From positions 124,001 to 188,000 of the forward strand of contig NZ_CAAJGL010000112.1 in NCBI RefSeq assembly GCF_900996225.1: 64,000 nucleotides of DNA, given 5' to 3'. The translations under genes and the position numbers were made by a program. The stretch comes from Paraburkholderia sp. BCC1884. Its GTDB lineage: Bacteria > Pseudomonadota > Gammaproteobacteria > Burkholderiales > Burkholderiaceae. Under the pieces are notes generated by a model that was not told the origin of the DNA, ran no database searches, and saw only the letters and a list, made by a program, of their open reading frames with translations. The stretch's first letter is position 1; every line of letters starts with the position of its first letter. This document shows, piece after piece, positions 17,552 through 25,822 of this stretch.

Positions 17552-17713
17552 ATGCTTCACTATGCCATCGTCTTTTTCGTCATTGCGATCATCGCCGCCG
17601 TGTTCGGTTTTACCGGCATCGCGGCCGGCGCGGCCGAAATTGCCAAGATTCTGTTCTACATTTTTCTCGTCGTATTCGTGGTCACGCTGCTGCTGGGCGT
17701 TTTCCGAACGTAG
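17552..17713 (+). CDS. DUF1328 small membrane protein, copy 2
   Basis: 53 residues. It has the same layout as its upstream neighbour (FFVIAIIAAVFGFTGIAAGAAEIAK against FFAVIAVIAGLLGFTGVAAGAAAIAK), so the pair is a tandem duplication. The C-termini differ: copy 1 ends in VTKKIVD, copy 2 in LLGVFRT. Start ATG 17552 with AAGGAGAG ahead. Probably co-transcribed with copy 1 and the ferritin-like gene. Confidence 0.88.
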   Translation: MLHYAIVFFVIAIIAAVFGFTGIAAGAAEIAKILFYIFLVVFVVTLLLGVFRT

Positions 17714-17826
17714 CCGCGCGAACGTAGACGCGCTCGCATTGCCACGTTCTTTCCCTCTACCGGCGCATCAGGCGCGATTCATGCGGGATGCGCACTACCC
17801 CCAATACCGGATAAAGGAGAAATTCA

Positions 17827-18393
17827 ATGGCGAATTCAAATGGAGCCCAGGCCTCGCAGTCCAACGGCAAGTTCGTGATGGACCTGAAAAAGATCCGCGA
17901 CGACGCCCGCAAGCACATGTCGGATGGGCCGGTCACGCAGTCGTATGGCGCGGATCGCGAGACCGTGCTGAAGCTGCTCAACGACGCGCTGGCCACCGAG
18001 ATCGTGTGCGTGCTGCGCTACAAGCGGCATCATTTCATGGCCAAGGGCATCAATTCTGAAGCGGTGGCGGCGGAATTCGCCGAGCACGCGGCGGAAGAGC
18101 AGGGCCATGCCGACAGTCTCGCCGAGCGCATCGTGCAATTGGGCGGTGCCCCGGATTTCGCGCCGGACAGCCTGAAGGCGCGTGCGCATTCGGAATACAA
18201 CGAAGGCGAGAACCTGACCGACATGATCAAGGAGAACCTGATCGCCGAGCGGATCGCAATCGATACGTATCGCGAGATCATTCATTACATCGGCGACAAG
18301 GATGTGACTACACGTCGTCTGTTCGAAGACATCCTGGCGGTTGAAGAAGAGCATGCCGACGATATGGCCGACTTGCTCGAAGGTCGGGAATAA
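17827..18393 (+). CDS. Ferritin-like (bacterioferritin/Dps-type) protein
   Basis: 188 residues, a four-helix ferritin-like fold. Likely di-iron ligands appear in order: E in NDALATEIVCVLRYKRHH, then EHAAEEQGHADSLAERI, then ENLIAERIAIDTYREI and EDILAVEEEHADDMADLL, matching the E...ExxH...E...ExxH pattern. A loosely ordered N-terminal 35 residues precede the fold. Iron storage or peroxide detoxification is expected. Start ATG 17827 with AAGGAG ahead. It sits between DUF1328 genes and the response regulator, suggesting a stress regulon. Confidence 0.88.
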   Translation: MANSNGAQASQSNGKFVMDLKKIRDDARKHMSDGPVTQSYGADRETVLKLLNDALATEIVCVLRYKRHHFMAKGINSEAVAAEFAEHAAEEQGHADSLAERIVQLGGAPDFAPDSLKARAHSEYNEGENLTDMIKENLIAERIAIDTYREIIHYIGDKDVTTRRLFEDILAVEEEHADDMADLLEGRE

Positions 18394-18447
18394 CGCAGCC
18401 GCACGGCAGTTGGTTCGACGAAGCAGGGGCGCCGCGCACGGCCGCTG

Positions 18448-18480
18448 CTGCGGCAAGCGCGCCTTGGCCGCTTGCCGCAG
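18448..18480. terminator. Perfect 12-bp hairpin after the ferritin-like gene
   Basis: CTGCGGCAAGCG (18448-18459) pairs exactly with CGCTTGCCGCAG (18469-18480). There is no T run on either side, so it may stabilise the mRNA end or need Rho. A partial echo GGCAAGCGCG lies at about 18522. Confidence 0.45.
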
Positions 18481-18588
18481 GTGAGCGCCGGTGTCCCTGC
18501 GGCACTTTCATGTCCCCGGCGGCAAGCGCGTCGGGGATCATTACAATGTCTGCTTTGGAGTGAATCCATTGCACGGACGTGAGAACCG

Positions 18589-19221
18589 ATGATTCGAGTG
18601 TTGATAGCCGACGATCACGCGATCGTACGAGGAGGCTTCAGGCAGTTCGTCGCCGACGAGCCGGATATGTGCGTCGCGGCGGAAGCCTCCACCGGCGACG
18701 AAACCATTAGCCTCGTGCGCGAGCAGGCCTTCGACGTAGTGCTGCTCGACATCGCGATGCCGGACAAGAACGGTATCGACACCCTGCGGGTGATCAGGCA
18801 GGTACGCCCCGAGCAAGGCGTGCTGATTCTGTCGGGCTACCCGGAGAGCCAGTACGCGATCAACCTGCTGCGTGCCGGGGCGAACGGTTATCTGAACAAG
18901 GACTGCGAGCCCGACGAAATCGTGCGGGCGATTCGCGCGGTGGCGCGCGGGCATCGGTATCTGTCCGAGGCGGTCGCCGACACGCTCGCCGACAATCTCG
19001 ACAAGCCCGCTGCCGGGCGGCCGCACGAGGCGCTGTCCGAGCGCGAATTCCAGATTTTCTGCAAGCTGGCGGCGGGGCAGATTCCCACGGAGATCGCCGA
19101 GGAACTGCATCTGTCGGTGAAGACGGTGAGCACTTACCGGGCTCGCGTGCTGGAGAAAATGCGGTTGGCAAACAATGCCGATCTGACTTATTACGCGATC
19201 AAAAACGGTTTGATCGAATAA
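18589..19221 (+). CDS. NarL/UhpA-type response regulator
   Basis: 210 residues. Receiver domain (1-120) with acidic pocket D8-D9, phospho-site Asp54 in VLLDIAMP and the conserved Lys in YLNKD, then a LuxR-type helix-turn-helix (about 147-205) with LSEREFQIFCKLAAGQIPTEIAEELHLSVKTVSTYRARV. The likely partner kinase is at 15675-17144 on the other strand, separated by the DUF1328 and ferritin-like genes. The stop codon overlaps the start of the next receiver gene, so the two are translationally coupled. Confidence 0.93.
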   Translation: MIRVLIADDHAIVRGGFRQFVADEPDMCVAAEASTGDETISLVREQAFDVVLLDIAMPDKNGIDTLRVIRQVRPEQGVLILSGYPESQYAINLLRAGANGYLNKDCEPDEIVRAIRAVARGHRYLSEAVADTLADNLDKPAAGRPHEALSEREFQIFCKLAAGQIPTEIAEELHLSVKTVSTYRARVLEKMRLANNADLTYYAIKNGLIE

Positions 19222-19670
19222 TGGACGGTCGAGATATCCCGATGAACAGCGAACCGAACAGCGTCACCGAGTCAGCCAGCCGCGCGCCATTGCGCGTGCT
19301 GCTGATCGAGGATTCGCCGCTGATCCGCCGCAGCCTGGTGGAGGCGATCGACGCCTCCGGCCTGCTGCGCGTCGCCGCCTACGCGGATTCCGCCGATCAG
19401 GCGATCGCGCTGCTGGATGACGAGACGTTCGATGCGGTGATCGTGGATCTGCAACTGAAGCAGGGTTCCGGCGTGCCGGTGCTGGCGTATTTACAGCGCG
19501 AGGGACTGGTCGACTCGGTGTTTGCCGCCGTGCTCACCAACCACGCATTGCCGGCATACCGGGAGCGTTGCGAGCAATATGGCGTACGCCATTTCTACGA
19601 CAAGTCGTTCGAGTTCGATCGCGTGATCGACGCGCTGCATGAGTATGCCGACGCGCGAAGCCGTCATTAG
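19221..19670 (+). CDS. Stand-alone receiver-domain (CheY-like) response regulator
   Basis: 149 residues and only one receiver domain, with acidic pair E30-D31, phospho-site Asp76 (AVIVDLQLKQGSG) and Lys in FYDKSFEF; no output domain. The ATG at 19221 overlaps the preceding stop codon (TAATG); an ATG at 19242 is an alternative. It may be a phosphate sink, or an adaptor for the kinase upstream. Similar receiver proteins accompany NarL-type systems in Burkholderia, but no specific role is known to me. Confidence 0.85.
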   Translation: MDGRDIPMNSEPNSVTESASRAPLRVLLIEDSPLIRRSLVEAIDASGLLRVAAYADSADQAIALLDDETFDAVIVDLQLKQGSGVPVLAYLQREGLVDSVFAAVLTNHALPAYRERCEQYGVRHFYDKSFEFDRVIDALHEYADARSRH

Positions 19671-19701
19671 ACGAGTCGCTTCGCGCTGTCAGTAGCGTCG
19701 C

Positions 19702-20901
19702 TCAGGAGTGAGCGGGCGGGTTCAGGCGCAGATGATTCCACGCTGCGAGTCCCGCGAACAGTACACCCGCCACGCTCACACCGAGCCACCCGAAAAGCGG
19801 CCAGACCACCGCGCCGACTCCTGAGCCGATGGCTCCGCCAATGAAATACGCCACCATATAAACCGTGTTCACGCGGCTGCGCGCATCCGGCTTGAGTGCG
19901 TAAATGCGCGACTGATTCGAAATCTGCGCGGCCTGCACGCCGACATCGAGAATGATCACGCCGACCACCAGCCCGGCGATGCTCGTCGCCGACACGCCGA
20001 ACACGACAAACGAAATCGCCACCAGCACGATCGAGACGGTGATGATCGAGCGCGGTCCGCGTCGATCGGAAAACTTGCCGGCGAGCGGTGCGGCCATCGC
20101 GCCTGCCGCGCCGACGATGCCGAATAGTCCCGCCGCCTGCGGCCCGAGATGGAACGGCGCGCCTGCCAGCAGCAACGCCAGCACCGACCAGAAAATACTG
20201 AACGCGCCGAACATGGCCGCGCCGGTGAGCGATGCCTCGCGCAGCGCGCGATGCTCGACCACCAGGTGCCACATCGACACCAGCAACTTGCCGTAGGGCA
20301 GCGTCGAGGTCGGCTGGCTCTTCGGCAAGCGCATGATGATGACCACGGCCAGGATCAGCAAGGCCACGACGGATGCGCCGAATACCGCGCGCCAGCCGAA
20401 ATATTCGGCGACCACGCCCGCTGCGGTTCGCGCCAGCAAAATCCCCAGCAACAGACCGCTCATCACCATGCCGACTGCGTGGCCGCGCTCGGACGGCGGC
20501 GCGAGTTCGGCGGCGAACGGCACCGCCTGTTGCGCGATGGTGGCGAGCACGCCGATCGCGAGACTCGCGACGATCAGAACGACGAGGCTAGGCGCGGTCG
20601 CGGCCACGATCAGCGCGACGCACATGCCGACGATCTGCAACAGGATCAGACGACGCCGGTCGAAGCGGTCGCCGAGCGGCGCCAGCAACAGCATGCCGGC
20701 CGCGTAGCCGAGTTGCGTGACGGCCGGCACCGCGCCGACCCATGCCTCGCTGGCCGGAAACGACTGGCGGAAGTTGTCGAGTAGCGGCTGGTTGTAATAG
20801 ATGTTGGCGACCGACACGCCGGCAATGGTGGCGAGCAGAAACAGCAGGCCGCGCAACGACCGGTCGGTGGACGCGGGTGTGGATGGGTTGGAAGTGGACA
20901 T
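19702..20901 (-). CDS. MFS transporter
   Basis: 399 residues with 12 predicted helices. The N-terminus has the ATIAGVSVANIYYNQPLL motif of a YNFM-type/arabinose-efflux-like MFS branch, and the loop 2-3 motif GDRFDRRRL is intact. Probable drug or sugar exporter; substrate unknown. The start ATG 20901 begins a normal cytoplasmic tail; translation could start at 20943, adding Arg-rich residues. It converges on the receiver gene, 31 bp apart, and no clear terminator lies between them. Confidence 0.85.
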   Translation of the reverse strand: MSTSNPSTPASTDRSLRGLLFLLATIAGVSVANIYYNQPLLDNFRQSFPASEAWVGAVPAVTQLGYAAGMLLLAPLGDRFDRRRLILLQIVGMCVALIVAATAPSLVVLIVASLAIGVLATIAQQAVPFAAELAPPSERGHAVGMVMSGLLLGILLARTAAGVVAEYFGWRAVFGASVVALLILAVVIIMRLPKSQPTSTLPYGKLLVSMWHLVVEHRALREASLTGAAMFGAFSIFWSVLALLLAGAPFHLGPQAAGLFGIVGAAGAMAAPLAGKFSDRRGPRSIITVSIVLVAISFVVFGVSATSIAGLVVGVIILDVGVQAAQISNQSRIYALKPDARSRVNTVYMVAYFIGGAIGSGVGAVVWPLFGWLGVSVAGVLFAGLAAWNHLRLNPPAHS

Positions 20902-21158
20902 GAGAGGGGACCGTCGACGGACCGGCCCATGCGCGGTCCTCAAGCGTGCCGATCATACCGGAGCCAGGCGCTTCGTGCTGAGGGTCGCGAATGCGTGTCG
21001 GCAGACGAGGCTCGCGACTGGACAGTCAGCGTGGCCACGGTAGCGCGTTGGGTAATCGTGAAAACTTGTCTGGATTGTGAGACGGGGATTTGGGCGCAGT
21101 TCATAGAATCGCGTGGCCCGTCTAAAGGGCTCCTATCCAACTCCACACAGGACACGAT

Positions 21159-21626
21159 GTGAACGACACGAAAAAAATGAACGCGCCGCAAGGAATCGGT
21201 GGCTGGTTGCTGATCCCGCTGCTGGGGCTACTGGCTTCGATAGGGTTGAGGCTGGCTGACCTGTTCTGGCATGTCCCCGGCACGGACGTTCCCGCTGCGC
21301 AAGGGTGCATCGACCTCCACGACACGCTGTCCACGGTACTCCACTTTGCAATCGTTGCCTTGCATCTGACGTTCATGGCCTGGGTGCTTTGGCTTTGTCA
21401 TGGCCGCAGCCTGCGCTTTCCGAAATGGATGCGATTTTCGCTGTGGCTGCAATTGGCGTTCGACGCCTTCGTTGTATTCGCCAGTTGGTCGGACACGCAA
21501 TGCGCCGATTCAAACGAAAGAACCGGCTCGATGGTGCTACTCGTATGGTCCATCGTATGGGTCGTGATCTGGATTCCGTACTTCTACCGTTCGCGCCGGG
21601 TCAAGGCGACGTTTATCAACCGGTGA
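21159..21626 (+). CDS. DUF2569 membrane protein, copy 1
   Basis: 155 residues with four predicted helices. The opening GIGGWLLIPLLGLLAS is the DUF2569 signature and the end IPYFYRSRRVKATFINR is also typical. Function is unknown. The start GTG 21159 has AGGA ahead; ATG 21177 is an alternative. A paralogue follows six bases after the stop codon. Confidence 0.8.
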   Translation: MNDTKKMNAPQGIGGWLLIPLLGLLASIGLRLADLFWHVPGTDVPAAQGCIDLHDTLSTVLHFAIVALHLTFMAWVLWLCHGRSLRFPKWMRFSLWLQLAFDAFVVFASWSDTQCADSNERTGSMVLLVWSIVWVVIWIPYFYRSRRVKATFINR

Positions 21627-21632
21627 ACGGAC

Positions 21633-22112
21633 ATGGTCGACGGATTGCGGCCGAAAGCCATCGGCGGCTGGCTGCTCATCGCCTTGATCGGTTTCACCGC
21701 CTGGGCGCTTACCACGGCGACCGCACTGCGTGATCCGCTCGAGCTCACCCTCGAGTGGGAACTGTGGGCGGTGTTTGCCCGCCCCGGCACGCACGGCTGG
21801 TATCGCACCGTGATGGCGCTGGTCGGCCTCGACGTGCTCATCGGTACGTTTATCGTGGCCGGTGCGGGTTGGCTGGCGCTGCTCGTGTTCCGCCACTCGG
21901 CGCGCTTCACGCAGCAGGTGCGAACGTGGCTGTTCGCGATCGTCGTGATGCGCACCGGCGCGTATCTGTTCGGCGTTTATATGAGCAATGCCATCGGCAT
22001 CGACATCGCGATACCCGCCGATGGCCTGCTTCAGTCGCTCGCGGCCGCCGGGCTCGGCATCCCGTACTTCCGCTCGTCCCGGCGCGTGCGCGACACGTTC
22101 GTCAACGCGTGA
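21633..22112 (+). CDS. DUF2569 membrane protein, copy 2
   Basis: 159 residues, four predicted helices. It shares AIGGWLLIALIGF at the start and GIPYFRSSRRVRDTFVN at the end with the preceding gene, so the two form a tandem pair, although the middles have diverged. The stop and start are six bases apart, so they are surely co-transcribed. Function unknown. Confidence 0.8.
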   Translation: MVDGLRPKAIGGWLLIALIGFTAWALTTATALRDPLELTLEWELWAVFARPGTHGWYRTVMALVGLDVLIGTFIVAGAGWLALLVFRHSARFTQQVRTWLFAIVVMRTGAYLFGVYMSNAIGIDIAIPADGLLQSLAAAGLGIPYFRSSRRVRDTFVNA

Positions 22113-22122
22113 GCGGGTCGCC

Positions 22123-22950
22123 TCAATCGATCAACGCGCCTGCGGGCTCGTAGAACGGATACGGTCCATCGGCGGCTTCGACATACGCGTGATGCGTGAC
22201 GATGCCCGTCGCCGGATCGTAGTAATGCAGTGCGTACGCCGGCGGTTCCATCATGAAGGCGGAGGGCGCGTCCTCGCGCAGATCGAGCGCGACCTGATGC
22301 GCCGGTGCCGGCACCGCGCAAGCGATCGTGCCGCCGAAGCGCACGAACATCGGCCGATGCACGTGGCCGCAGATCACCCGCTCCACATTCGGATGACGCG
22401 CGATCAATGCCGCGAGTTTGCCGGCGGCGGCGGGATCGAGCCGCAGCTCATCCATATGCCCGATTCCGCAGAGGAACGGCGGATGATGCAGCGCCACCAC
22501 GGTCGGTTTGCCTCGTGCCGCGTCGAGTTGTGCCGCGAGCCAGTCGAGCCGCGCGTCGCACAGCGTGCCCGCGCTTTGACCCGGCACCATCGAATCCAGC
22601 GCGACGATGCGTAGCGGGCCGACATCGACAGCGTAGTGCACGAAGTCACCGCCGCTCTGCAATTCCGCGCGATCGGCAAACGCCGCGCGCAAGGCGGCGC
22701 GATCATCGTGATTGCCGACTAGCAGGAAGTAGGGGATGTCCAGCGGCGCGAGCAGAGTTTTAAGGTGCTCGTATTGTTCGGGGTCGCCCTGATCGACCAG
22801 GTCGCCGGTCATGATCACGGCGTCCGGTCGCGGGTTCAGCGCATTGAGCGCGGCGATGCAGCGTGCCAGATAGGCGCCGGTGTCGACGCGGCGATACGCC
22901 AGCGCACCGGGCCGCTTGATATGCAGATCGCTGATTTGAGCTAGCAACAT
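22123..22950 (-). CDS. Metallophosphoesterase, GpdQ/CpdA-like phosphodiesterase
   Basis: 275 residues, cytoplasmic, with the dinuclear-metal motifs in order: D-x-H (SDLHIK, 8-10), GDLVDQGD (about 48), GNHDD (about 78), HHPP (about 155) and GHVHRP (about 195). Length and pattern fit the class III phosphodiesterases such as glycerophosphodiesterase GpdQ and cAMP phosphodiesterase CpdA. It is the last gene of an ABC importer operon (45 bp after the ATPase), so hydrolysis of an imported phosphodiester is more likely than cAMP turnover. Start ATG 22950 with GGATCTCCCC ahead. Confidence 0.85.
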   Translation of the reverse strand: MLLAQISDLHIKRPGALAYRRVDTGAYLARCIAALNALNPRPDAVIMTGDLVDQGDPEQYEHLKTLLAPLDIPYFLLVGNHDDRAALRAAFADRAELQSGGDFVHYAVDVGPLRIVALDSMVPGQSAGTLCDARLDWLAAQLDAARGKPTVVALHHPPFLCGIGHMDELRLDPAAAGKLAALIARHPNVERVICGHVHRPMFVRFGGTIACAVPAPAHQVALDLREDAPSAFMMEPPAYALHYYDPATGIVTHHAYVEAADGPYPFYEPAGALID

Positions 22951-22995
22951 GGGGAGATCCTTGTTCTGTGCGCGCCAAACCACGGCGCGCCTTCA

Positions 22996-24045
22996 TTACG
23001 ATAGCGCAATCAGCGCGTCCTGCGCGATCGAGATGCCGACCGGCGTCCCGCGCGCCAGTTCGACCCGGCCCGCGACGTCGATCAGCAAGGCGTCCGGTGC
23101 TGCGCCGCCGATCGTCAACCGTGTGCGCTCGCCGAGAAACGCCGTGCTTTCCACGTGGCCGCGCAAATGCGCACTGGACGGATCGGCGAGGTAGGCGTCT
23201 TCCGGCCGGAAGAAAATTTCGCGAGCGCCGCCGGCATGCAAGGCACCCGAAGACGGCAACGGCACAGCACCGCCCGTGGTTCTCAACATGCCGTCGCGTG
23301 TTTCACCCGCAAGCCGGTTGATGGTGCCGACGAACTGCGCGACGCTCCGGTTAGCGGGGCGGTAATAGATGTCGCGCGGCGAGCCGATCTGTTCGATGCG
23401 CCCGGCGCTCATGACGACGATCCGGTCACCCAGTTCCATCGCTTCGGCCTGATCGTGCGTTACGTAGACGGTAGTGATACCCAGCTCGCGCAACAACGTG
23501 TTCATCTCGCTGCGCAAGGTGTCGCGCAACCGTGCGTCGAGCGCGGTGAGCGGTTCGTCGAGCAGCAGCACGCGGGGTTGCACGGCCAGTGCGCGAGCCA
23601 GCGCCACGCGTTGGCGCTGACCGCCCGAGAGTTGATCGATCGGCTTATCGGCGTGCGCGCCAAGCCGCATCATCGCGAGCAGTTCGTCGACGCGCTGGCG
23701 AGCGGTTGCCGCCGGCGTGCGTCTGATCTTCAGCCCGTAGCCGATGTTGCCGCGCACGGTCAGGTTCGGAAACAGCGCATAGCTCTGGAACACCATGCCG
23801 ACCTGGCGTTTTTCGATCGGCAGCGCGGTGACGTCTTCGTCGCCGAACGCGATGCGGCCGCCCGCGTCGGGCGTTTCTAGCCCCGCGATCATGCGCAACG
23901 TGGTGGTCTTGCCGCAGCCGGACGGCCCGAGCAGCACCAGCGTTTCACCGGCGCCGATCTGTAGATCGAGCGGTTCGAGCACGCGCGTGCCGCGAAACGT
24001 TTTCGCGCATTGCGTCAGCGTGATGGGAACGGAGGCGAGTTTCAT
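22996..24045 (-). CDS. ABC importer ATPase
   Basis: 349 residues. Walker A GPSGCGKTT (about 40), Q loop FQSYALFPNL, signature LSGGQRQRVALARAL (about 138), Walker B LLLDEP, H loop THDQAEA, then a C-terminal TOBE regulatory domain (about 245-349). This is the MalK/PotA/FbpC-type group, as used by spermidine, iron, phosphonate and glycerol-3-phosphate importers. The start ATG 24045 overlaps the permease stop codon by four bases. The operon partners are the two permeases and the binding protein. Confidence 0.93.
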   Translation of the reverse strand: MKLASVPITLTQCAKTFRGTRVLEPLDLQIGAGETLVLLGPSGCGKTTTLRMIAGLETPDAGGRIAFGDEDVTALPIEKRQVGMVFQSYALFPNLTVRGNIGYGLKIRRTPAATARQRVDELLAMMRLGAHADKPIDQLSGGQRQRVALARALAVQPRVLLLDEPLTALDARLRDTLRSEMNTLLRELGITTVYVTHDQAEAMELGDRIVVMSAGRIEQIGSPRDIYYRPANRSVAQFVGTINRLAGETRDGMLRTTGGAVPLPSSGALHAGGAREIFFRPEDAYLADPSSAHLRGHVESTAFLGERTRLTIGGAAPDALLIDVAGRVELARGTPVGISIAQDALIALS

Positions 24046-25001
24046 GGCGTGGGGGCGGACGTCGACGATAAGACGGCGTTGCGTTTCTTCGCCGCGCTGC
24101 GCTGGCCGGTCGCATCGACGCCGAGCCATTGCATCGCGACGAGCAAAGGCATCGTCATGATGAAAAAGAGAATCGTGTAGGCGCTGCCGATCTCGATACG
24201 CAAGGACGCATAGGTATCGGCGAGACCGACCGGCAGTGTCTTGGTGTCGGGCGTGTGCAGCATCCACGTGAGATTGAATTCGCCGATCGAAAGCGTGAGC
24301 ACGGCGAGGGCGCCGGCGACGATGCCGGGCCGCGCGTTGGGCAGCACGATCGTCACGAAGCGTTGCATGAAGCTCGCGCCCAGACTCGCCGCGCCTTCTT
24401 CGAGCGTGCGCAGATCGCTGCTCGCGCACACCGCGGCGACCGCGCGCACCATGAAGGGCAGCGTGAACACCACGTGGCCGACCACGATGAAGGCCGCGCT
24501 CATGCGAAACATCGTGAAGCCGCCATACACCACCAGCAACGCGAGCGCCGACGCAAGGCCGGGCAGCGCGATCGGCAACACGAGGAATTCTTCGATGACG
24601 CGCGACAGCCGCGTCTTGCTGCGCGCCAGCACGTAGCCGGCGGGCACGCCGGTGAGTAGCGTGATAAACACGGTTGCCGCGGCCACTTCGAGTGAGAGGA
24701 ACACCGAGCTGTGATATTGCGTCCACACTTCGCCGAGCCAACGCAGGGTCAGTCCGCTGGAAATGCCTTTGAAATAGTTGACCGTCAGCCCGGCCATGAT
24801 CGACATGACGACCGGCACGATCAGGAACGCGCACAGCAGCAGCGTGACGAGCCACTGGCCCGCCGCGAGCCAGCTTCTCGAAGTCGGCAGACGCAGCCGC
24901 GTGCGCGATTTCAGCGTCGTTGTTAGAGGACCGGAAAGGGAATGCATCGAAGTCGAAGGGTCCGGTTGGTGCGCAGCCCCGGGTTTGGACACGCCGCTCA
25001 T
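24042..25001 (-). CDS. ABC importer permease 2
   Basis: 319 residues. After a polar N-terminal 45 residues come six helices of the BPD_transp_1 (PotC/PhnV-like) type; the EAA loop is EEGAASLGASFMQRFVTIVLPNARPG. ATG 25001 overlaps the stop of permease 1 by four bases (ATGA), and its own stop overlaps the ATPase start in the same way. The protein forms the translocation path together with permease 1. Confidence 0.9.
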   Translation of the reverse strand: MSGVSKPGAAHQPDPSTSMHSLSGPLTTTLKSRTRLRLPTSRSWLAAGQWLVTLLLCAFLIVPVVMSIMAGLTVNYFKGISSGLTLRWLGEVWTQYHSSVFLSLEVAAATVFITLLTGVPAGYVLARSKTRLSRVIEEFLVLPIALPGLASALALLVVYGGFTMFRMSAAFIVVGHVVFTLPFMVRAVAAVCASSDLRTLEEGAASLGASFMQRFVTIVLPNARPGIVAGALAVLTLSIGEFNLTWMLHTPDTKTLPVGLADTYASLRIEIGSAYTILFFIMTMPLLVAMQWLGVDATGQRSAAKKRNAVLSSTSAPTP

Positions 25002-25822
25002 GCGCTGGCCGCCACCGCGGAACCGCTCACGCTGCGCGCGAACGCGAGCACCGCCCACGTGACGATGCCGAGCACGATCGAGAGGCCCGCGGCCGTCACC
25101 ATGTTGGCGTTGAGGGTGAACTCGGTGTAGATGGTCATCGGCAGCACGTCGATGTCGGTGGCGAGCGTGAAGGCCGTGCCGAACGCGCCCATCGAGGTGG
25201 CGAAGCACACGGCGCCCGCCGCGATCAGTCCCGGCGAGAGCGCGGGCAACACGATGTCGCGTGTGATGCGCCACGGCGACGCGCCGAGCGAACGCGCGGC
25301 TTCTTCGAGCGATGCATCGAGCTTGGTGGCCGAGGCCATCACGGTGACGATCACGCGCGGAATCGAGAAGTACAGGTAGCCGATAAAGAGCCCGCTCATC
25401 GAATACGCGAAGACCCAGCGGTCTCCCGTGAGCTTCAAGGAGAGCGCGCCGATCAACCCCTGGCGTCCCGCGAGCATGATGACCATGAAGCCGACCACTA
25501 CGCCGGGAAACGCCAGCGGAAAAGTCAGCAGTGCGAGTAGCGTGCGCTTGAGCGGAAACTCGCGGCGCGCGAGCAGCAGCCCCGCGATCACCGAGAGCAC
25601 CAGCGTCGCCGCCGTGACCGCTGCGGAAAGCAGCACGGTCGCGCCGAGGCTCGACATGTAGCGCGGATTCGTCAGCATCGCACGATACGTGGCGAAGGCG
25701 TGGCCGTCGCCGCTCAACTGCGCGAGCGCGCCCATCGGCAGCAGCCAGAATGCAATGAACACCGCCAGCGCCGGCGCGATCAACGCGATGCGCCAGCGCA
25801 GCGGGAACGTGATGTCGTTCAA
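24998..25822 (-). CDS. ABC importer permease 1
   Basis: 274 residues with six helices of the BPD_transp_1 (PotB/PhnU-like) type and the EAA loop LEEAARSLGASPWRITRDIVLPALSPG. The start I choose is TTG 25822, which overlaps the TGA of the binding-protein gene (TTGA) and has AGGTG six bases ahead; no ATG or GTG in frame lies before the first helix unless one reads far into the preceding gene. The family's normal length supports this start. Confidence 0.85.
   Translation of the reverse strand: MNDITFPLRWRIALIAPALAVFIAFWLLPMGALAQLSGDGHAFATYRAMLTNPRYMSSLGATVLLSAAVTAATLVLSVIAGLLLARREFPLKRTLLALLTFPLAFPGVVVGFMVIMLAGRQGLIGALSLKLTGDRWVFAYSMSGLFIGYLYFSIPRVIVTVMASATKLDASLEEAARSLGASPWRITRDIVLPALSPGLIAAGAVCFATSMGAFGTAFTLATDIDVLPMTIYTEFTLNANMVTAAGLSIVLGIVTWAVLAFARSVSGSAVAASA

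Noticed and set aside
22123..22950. cAMP phosphodiesterase CpdA
   Set aside because: Motifs fit, but the operon context with an importer makes a GpdQ-like role more likely.
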